Positions 58,369-64,000 of a DNA stretch of 64,000 nucleotides are shown in pieces; positions within the stretch are counted from its first letter, which is position 1, and the number at the start of each line of letters is the position of its first letter. Made by a program: the position numbers and the translations under genes. The notes below the pieces were generated by a model that was not told the origin of the DNA, did no database searches, and saw nothing but the letters and a program-made list of their open reading frames with translations. Origin of the DNA: Caprella mutica (taxonomy: Eukaryota > Arthropoda > Malacostraca > Amphipoda > Caprellidae); NCBI GenBank assembly GCA_947561585.1, contig CANNZV010000341.1:309629-373628 (forward strand). The letters run 5' to 3'.

Positions 58369-59530
58369 CCCTGCAAACATTTCCACATGTTTACCAAGTG
58401 GTTATGTCCACATTATAGCAATGTGCTTAGCATGTTGATTTTTGGAACCTTGGACAATAAGTTATACATGGGGTTTTGCCACATGTATAACATATGGAAT
58501 ACACATGTTAACCATATCAATATCATATGTTACCCATATCAGTACCATATGTTACCCATATCAAAAACATATGTCATCCATATCAATACCATATGTTACC
58601 CATATCTGTACCATATGTTACCCATATCAATACTATATGTTACCCATATCTGCACCATATGTTACCCATATCTGTACCATATGTTACCCATATATGTACC
58701 ATATGTTACCCATATCAATACTATATGTTACCCATATCTGCACCATATGTTACCCATATCAATACCATATGTTACCCATATCAGTACCATATGTTACCCA
58801 CATCTATACCATATGTAACCCATATCTGTACCATATGTTACCCATATCAATACCATATGTTACCGATATCTGTACCATATGTTACCAATATCAGTACAAT
58901 GTGTTACCCATATCTGCACCATATGTTACCCATATCTGTACTAAATGTTACCAATATCATTACAATATGTTACCCATATCTGTACCATATGATACCCATA
59001 TCTGTACCATATTTTACCAATATCTGTATCATATGTTACCCATATCTGTACCATATTTTACCCATATTTTACCCATATCCGTACCATATTTTACCCATAT
59101 CTGTACCATATGTTATCCATATATGTACCATTTGTTACCCATATCAGTACCATATGTTACCTATATCAGTACCATATGTTTCCCATATCTGCACCATATG
59201 TTACCCATATCTGTACCATATGTTACCCATATCTGTACCATATTTTACCCATATCTGTACCATAGGTTACCCATATCAATACCTTATGTTATCAATATCA
59301 GTACCATATGTTACCCATATCAGTACCATATGTTACCCATATCTGTACCATATGTTACCCATATCAGTAAATATGTTACCCATATTTGTACCATATGTTA
59401 CCCATATCTGCACCATATGTTACCCAAATCTGCACCATATGTTACCCATATCTGTACCATTTGTTACCCATATCAATACCATATGGAACACATATCAGTA
59501 CCATGTGTAACACAAATACGTACCATGTGT
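58369..59530. repeat. 22-bp satellite array 1, about 46 units, with leader
   Basis: The unit is ACCATATGTTACCCATATCN plus GT, with the variable part reading CTGTAC, CAGTAC or CAATAC. The leader 58369-58500 (CCCTGCAAACATTTCCACAT...) is shared with arrays 2 and 3. The 175, 383 and 327 codon frames across it arise because 22 bases repeated three times gives a 66-base open phase; they are not proteins. Confidence 0.95.
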
Positions 59531-59639
59531 CAAGAAATCAAAAAGATCATACTAATTTTATTGCCATTTCTTACTGTACTGCATATAGTGTAAATGTAAT
59601 TCGCATGTTTACTTAGTTTAATTGTTAAACTTATTTAGT

Positions 59640-59785
59640 TTAATGTTACATATTATTATATACAAATTAAATTGGAAGAAATGGGGAAAGAAATGATGTG
59701 GTGTTTCCGGAATCGAACTGGGGTCCCTGTAGTTTGCTGTTGTTTTTGAATCTGCGACATATCCACTGAGCCATCCTGGACATGA
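59640..59785 (-). mobile_element. tRNA-derived SINE
   Basis: On the minus strand, GTCCAGGATGGCTCAGTGG contains a pol III A box (TGGCTCAGTGG, complement of 59763-59773) and AGTTCGATTCC is a B box (complement of 59709-59719). The A-B distance is normal for a tRNA-like head. The anticodon arm region is not foldable as a real tRNA, and an AT-rich body follows to about 59640. A truncated copy lacking the B box is at 61883-61921. Confidence 0.6.
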
Positions 59786-60810
59786 TAGAAGTAGCTTTTA
59801 AAAGTAATTATTAATAAATTTATATTCACTTTAGATGATTTACTTCACTTTAGAGCAGGGTTGGGCACATATCCCTGCAAACATTTCCACATGTTTACCA
59901 TGTGGTTATGTCCACATTATAACAATGTGCTTAGTATGTTGATTTTTGGAACCTTGGACGATATGTTATACATGTCGTTTTGCCACATGTATAACATATG
60001 GAATACACATGTTAACCATAACAAATCCACATACCAGTACCATGTGTAACACATACCTGTACCATATGTTAACCATATCAATAGCATATGTTACCCATAT
60101 CTGTACCATATGTTACCCATATCAGTACCATATGTTGCCCATATATGTACCATATGTTACCCATATCTGTACCATATTTTACCCATATCTGTACAATATG
60201 TTATCCATATCAATACCATATGTTACCCATATCAGTAATATATGTTACCCATATCTGTACCATATGATACCCATATCAATACCATATGTTACCCACATCT
60301 GTACCATATGTTACCCATATCAGTACCATATGTTACACTGAATGAAAAGTGTACTTAACCGAACCTATATATAGTTTCATACAAACCACAATGTTGGTCG
60401 TTTTTAAACCATACCACAGCTGTGGTTTGGATCAAACATCATGAATTTGTAATGTAATTTTACCTACATGCATGTACTTTATCTTACCTACATCTATCAT
60501 CATTCTAACTACAGCTGAATGTCTATTTTACCAACATACATGCAATTCAAACCTCATGTAAAAGAATATTTAACTGATGAACTAATCCTTCAAACTACAG
60601 TCCCTAAGCAATTTTACCTACATGCATTTTATTTTACCCACTTGGATAATGTTTACTTTAGCTACACTCAATTACAAAATACTGTAGTAATCAAATTCAT
60701 AAGAATTCATATATAATACAGCATGAAGATCAACTAATAAATATAGAGTGATAATACTTCTGTTAAGTTAGTTAAATAGGTACAATATAAATAATTAAAT
60801 AGGATAATTT
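59740..60810. repeat. Segmental duplication copy 1, with satellite array 2
   Basis: This segment repeats at 61881-62990 with high identity, including the SINE head, the leader CCCTGCAAACATTTCCACAT (59872), the 22-bp satellite (60030-60340, about 13 units) and the trailing sequence. The 65-codon frame (60519-60716) is present in both copies but has no coding character. Confidence 0.9.
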
Positions 60811-61880
60811 AGTAATCACGCAGCTAAATATTGACCAGTGATAAATGGTAAAAAAATTATTAATTAAAAACAATTTTGATTATTTAACATATATTACCGC
60901 ACTCACATACAAAATATATGAATTTCTTATATAATTTCGCTTTAGTTATATTTTAAATGCATTTTGTTGCTCTGAAGAGGATTAAACCCGATTTTTTGAT
61001 TTTTTTAATTATTGATCCTAGTATATGAAACCTGCCCCTCAAATTATTAGAAATTTTATGAGAATTTTAGAGATGGAAATATTTAAGCTCTCAAAATTAT
61101 ATAGAAATATTTATCACCATATAACATTTTTACACCAGCCAAACCTTTTAATGTATGACCAATAATATTTCAAAATTCAAATGAATACAATATAATTATA
61201 AATCATTCAGTCAATTAGGGTATAGTAAATATAAGAAAAGAATCCGGCTCACCAGGAAGTTAAAATTTAAATTTTATTCGATTATTATGTTAAAAATTCA
61301 GCCAAATAGTTTTGTTTTTCCAAAAATTTTGACATTTTGATTTTTCCTGACAAATCCATGAAACGTAGGACTACGAAAATTTACGAGGACATTTAATTCA
61401 GTGTTACAAACCTTCGGTTAAAATTTTAGATCGATTGGGCTATAAATGAAAGTTTTAAACAGTTTTTTCAAAATACTGGAAAGTGACTAAAAGTTTGAAG
61501 CTGAAGACAGTCTAAGAGTTTAAGACCACTAGACCATTCTTCTTCGAAATTTTCAGCTGTTGCTATTAATTCTATGATCTTTGATGTGTTATTCTATTGA
61601 ATAAAAAGAGCATTCGAAATGAAATTTCTCACTCAAAATATTTTTTTCGTACCTTAAATATTAAACAAGATATCTGATATATAGGTATCGCTGAATTTAT
61701 CCAATACAGATGCTGTAAAGAAAATGAGGTAACCAATGATGAAAAAATGATTACCAGTTAGTTCAAAACTACATAAGCTTCATTTTTTGTATTATTGACA
61801 TTGTTTCAACATTGCCTTATTAAGCATATATCATTCATAATCAAAAATTCAGCCTATCATTCGATCTATGAATAACTTGT
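60811..61880. other. Spacer between the duplicated segments
   Basis: AT-rich, with no recognisable gene or repeat structure. Confidence 0.5.
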
Positions 61881-62990
61881 TGTTTTTGAGTCTGCGGCAT
61901 ATCCACTGAGCCATCTTGGACATGATAGAAGTAGCTTTTAAAAGTAATTATTAATAAATTTATATTCACTTTACATGATTTACTTCACTTTAGAGCAGGG
62001 TTGGGCACATATCCCTGCAAACATTTCCACATGTTTACCATGTGGTTATGTCCACATTATAACAATGTGCTTAGCATGTTGATTTTTGGATCCTTGGACG
62101 ATATGTTATACATGGCGTTTTGCCACATGTTAACCATAACAAATCCACATACCAGTACCATGTGTAACACATACCTGTACCATATGTTAACCATATCAAT
62201 ACCATATGTTACCCATATCTGTACCATATGTTACCCATATCAGTACCATATGTTGCCCATATATGTACCATATGTTACCCATATCTGTACCATATTTTAC
62301 CAATATCTGTACCATATGTTATCCATATCAATACCATATGTTACCCATATCAGTACCATATGTTACCCATATCTGTACCATATGATACCCATATCAATAC
62401 CATATGTTACCCATATCTGTACCATATGTTACCCATATCTGTACCATATGATACCCATATCAATACCATATATTACCCATATCTGTACCATATGTTACCC
62501 ATATCAGTACCATATGTTACACTGAAAGAAAAGTGTACTCAACCAAACCTATATATAGTTTCATACAAACCACAATGTTGGTCGTTTTTAAACTATACCA
62601 CAGCTGTGGTTTGGATCAAACATCATGAATTTATAATGTAATTTTACCTACATGCATGTACTTTATCTTACCTACATCTATCATCATTCTAACTACAGCT
62701 GAATGTCTATTTTACCAACATGCATGCAATTCAAACCTCATGTAAAAGAATATTTAACTGATGAACTAACCCTTCAAACTACAGTCGCTAAGCAATTTTA
62801 CCTACATGCATTTTATTTTAGCCACTTGGATAATGTTTACTTTAGCTACACTCAATTACAAAATACTGTAGTAATCAAATTCATAAGAATTCATATATAA
62901 TACAGCATGAAGATCAACTAATAAATTTAGAGTGATAATACTTCTGTTAAGTTAGTTAAAATAGATACAATATAAATAATTAAATTGGAT
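61881..62990. repeat. Segmental duplication copy 2, with satellite array 3
   Basis: Partner of 59740-60810 at about 2.14 kb spacing. Array 3 (62150-62525) has about 17 units, four more than copy 1, and lacks about 20 bases of the leader region (a TATAACATATGGAATACACA-type string). The two copies therefore diverged mainly by satellite length change. Confidence 0.9.
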
Positions 62991-63583
62991 ATTTAGCAAA
63001 TATTTCCATATTTATCAAATCATTTTAATAAAACTCAAAATTAATTAATTACATTTAATATAAAATGAACAATTTCAGAAACACACATTACTTGGTAAAC
63101 ATTAGTAAGAAGAAAATTATAATAGTTTCTCAGAAGCTAGAAAAATTAAAGAAGTTACCAATTTATGTATTATTAAACACGAATAAAATATTCAAGAAAT
63201 ATATCAATTATATTAACTCATTTAATAGATTACTAAATTAGAGATCACACCATCAGAGGAGAAACTACAACTAGATTAAAAAAGAAGTTATATATAGTTA
63301 TGTTTAAAAAGGCCCAAATAAAGAAAACTTCCTTGTAGCTCCAAGATTTAAGTACCCAAACAAATAAAAAGTCATTTAGTAGTTCATGAACTGAATTGTT
63401 CACAGCTAGCTATTTCTCAAAACGTCTCTCCAAATCAATGACGCATGGAGCTTTCATATCATAACATTGAAAGAATATCGTACAATGATGTTCACAGTAA
63501 AGTAAAAAAATGTTTCAGCAGTCTTTGCAATATTGCAAATTCAAAACTTGGAATAGTTTAAAATACTACATCAATCGCCTTCA
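62991..63583. other. AT-rich spacer; nothing recognised
   Basis: There is nothing supportable here beyond its position downstream of the possible exons at 63584-63944. Confidence 0.4.
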
Positions 63584-63944
63584 AAAAGTGTTGGCACCCA
63601 AAACATAATGTCATCAGAGGAAACATAATATTGATCAACTTCAGAAGACTTTGAAGATGGGTGGCTGGAATGAGACTTAGAAGGAAGATTACTTCTCTAG
63701 CCAAACTATCCTCTTCAATAGTTAGCCATATGACTGAAAAGAAAATTACAAAGCATCAATTAATGAAGATCTTCCCATTCATAGTTAGCTAGAAGTCAAA
63801 TAAATAGGTAAAACTTACAGAAACTTACCTCTAAAAGTTAACACCATCATCAGCAGTTGGTGGCCTTAATCTCTTGTTGTTGTGATGATGTAAGCAAAAG
63901 TAGGCAAGACACCCCAAAAGTCTTCATTAGAAATACTCTGGTGT
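63584..63944 (-). other. Possible exons of a minus-strand transcript
   Basis: 63944-63830 is bounded by a good acceptor (TTTTTTGCAG|) and donor (GAG|GTAAGT). A second segment follows a CTTTTCAG acceptor at about 63735 and includes a 40-codon open stretch to a stop at 63584 (ending EVDQYYVSSDDIMFWVPTLF then EGD). The frames do not join cleanly: the first segment has a stop in each frame that I tested. This may be a 3' end whose upstream exons lie outside the window, or non-coding. Confidence 0.3.
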
Positions 63945-64000
63945 CTGCAAAAAATATGGAATTAGGAAATTGTTGAGAATAGTTAGTACAATTGAGAGAT

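Noticed and set aside
58442..59593. 383-, 327- and 175-codon plus-strand frames rich in YPYQYHMLPIS
   Set aside because: They are translations of a 22-bp satellite in three phases; the same peptide words appear in all frames and there is no unique sequence.
59700..59790. tRNA gene on the minus strand
   Set aside because: A and B boxes are present, but the anticodon region cannot form a proper arm and a SINE body follows.
62001..62641. 174- and 137-codon frames like those in array 1
   Set aside because: Same satellite, copy 2 of the duplicated segment.

Overview
This window is animal nuclear DNA, AT-rich and intron-bearing, most likely from an arthropod and probably an insect. The evidence is one complete spliced SLC5-type transporter gene, a second compact multi-exon gene, and a dense nested population of eukaryotic transposons (Helitron-like, non-LTR, Merlin, hAT, PIF/Harbinger-like and foldback-like). 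I see no operons, bacterial genes, rRNA or true tRNA genes. The species cannot be named from sequence alone.

Layout. 1-6.1 kb: a wreck of a non-LTR reverse transcriptase, a stray copy of an SLC5 exon, and a broken Helitron-like Rep/PIF1-helicase element with an inverted second copy of part of its helicase. 6.7-8.0 kb: a decayed non-LTR RT/RNase H tail. 8.3-9.3 kb: a terminal-inverted-repeat (TIR) element. 9.8-16.0 kb, minus strand: a large broken gene whose 5' part encodes about twelve 74-residue CxxC...CxxC repeats in an alternating two-type pattern; a 1.2 kb insertion with a short target-site duplication splits it. 16-25.5 kb: AT-rich DNA with TIR elements and inverted repeats. 25.6-28.0 kb, minus: an uncharacterised gene with about eleven small exons. 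28.6-30.3 kb: a Merlin element holding a hAT element, both with perfect 8-bp target-site duplications.

30.9-58.0 kb contains the most unusual material: at least six complete elements whose inverted arms are built of 14-16 bp tandem units. The unit is shared by both arms of one element but differs from element to element; five carry 9-bp target-site duplications (exact or one mismatch), and one is best read as 8 bp. Several sit in or beside the SLC5 gene (33.8-43.8 kb, minus, 11 coding exons, 580 codons). 47.2-51.1 kb: a second hAT element containing one of these elements, which itself contains a small TIR element. 51.5-51.9 kb: a 20-bp minisatellite with a seven-unit higher-order period. 58.4-62.9 kb: three arrays of a 22-bp satellite inside a 1.1 kb segmental duplication, with a tRNA-derived SINE. 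The right end may hold exons of another minus-strand transcript.

Only the SLC5 gene is a confident intact protein gene. The 25.6-28.0 kb gene is well supported by splice signals and open frames but unidentified. Everything else is mobile or repetitive DNA, much of it nested, so relative insertion ages can be read directly.
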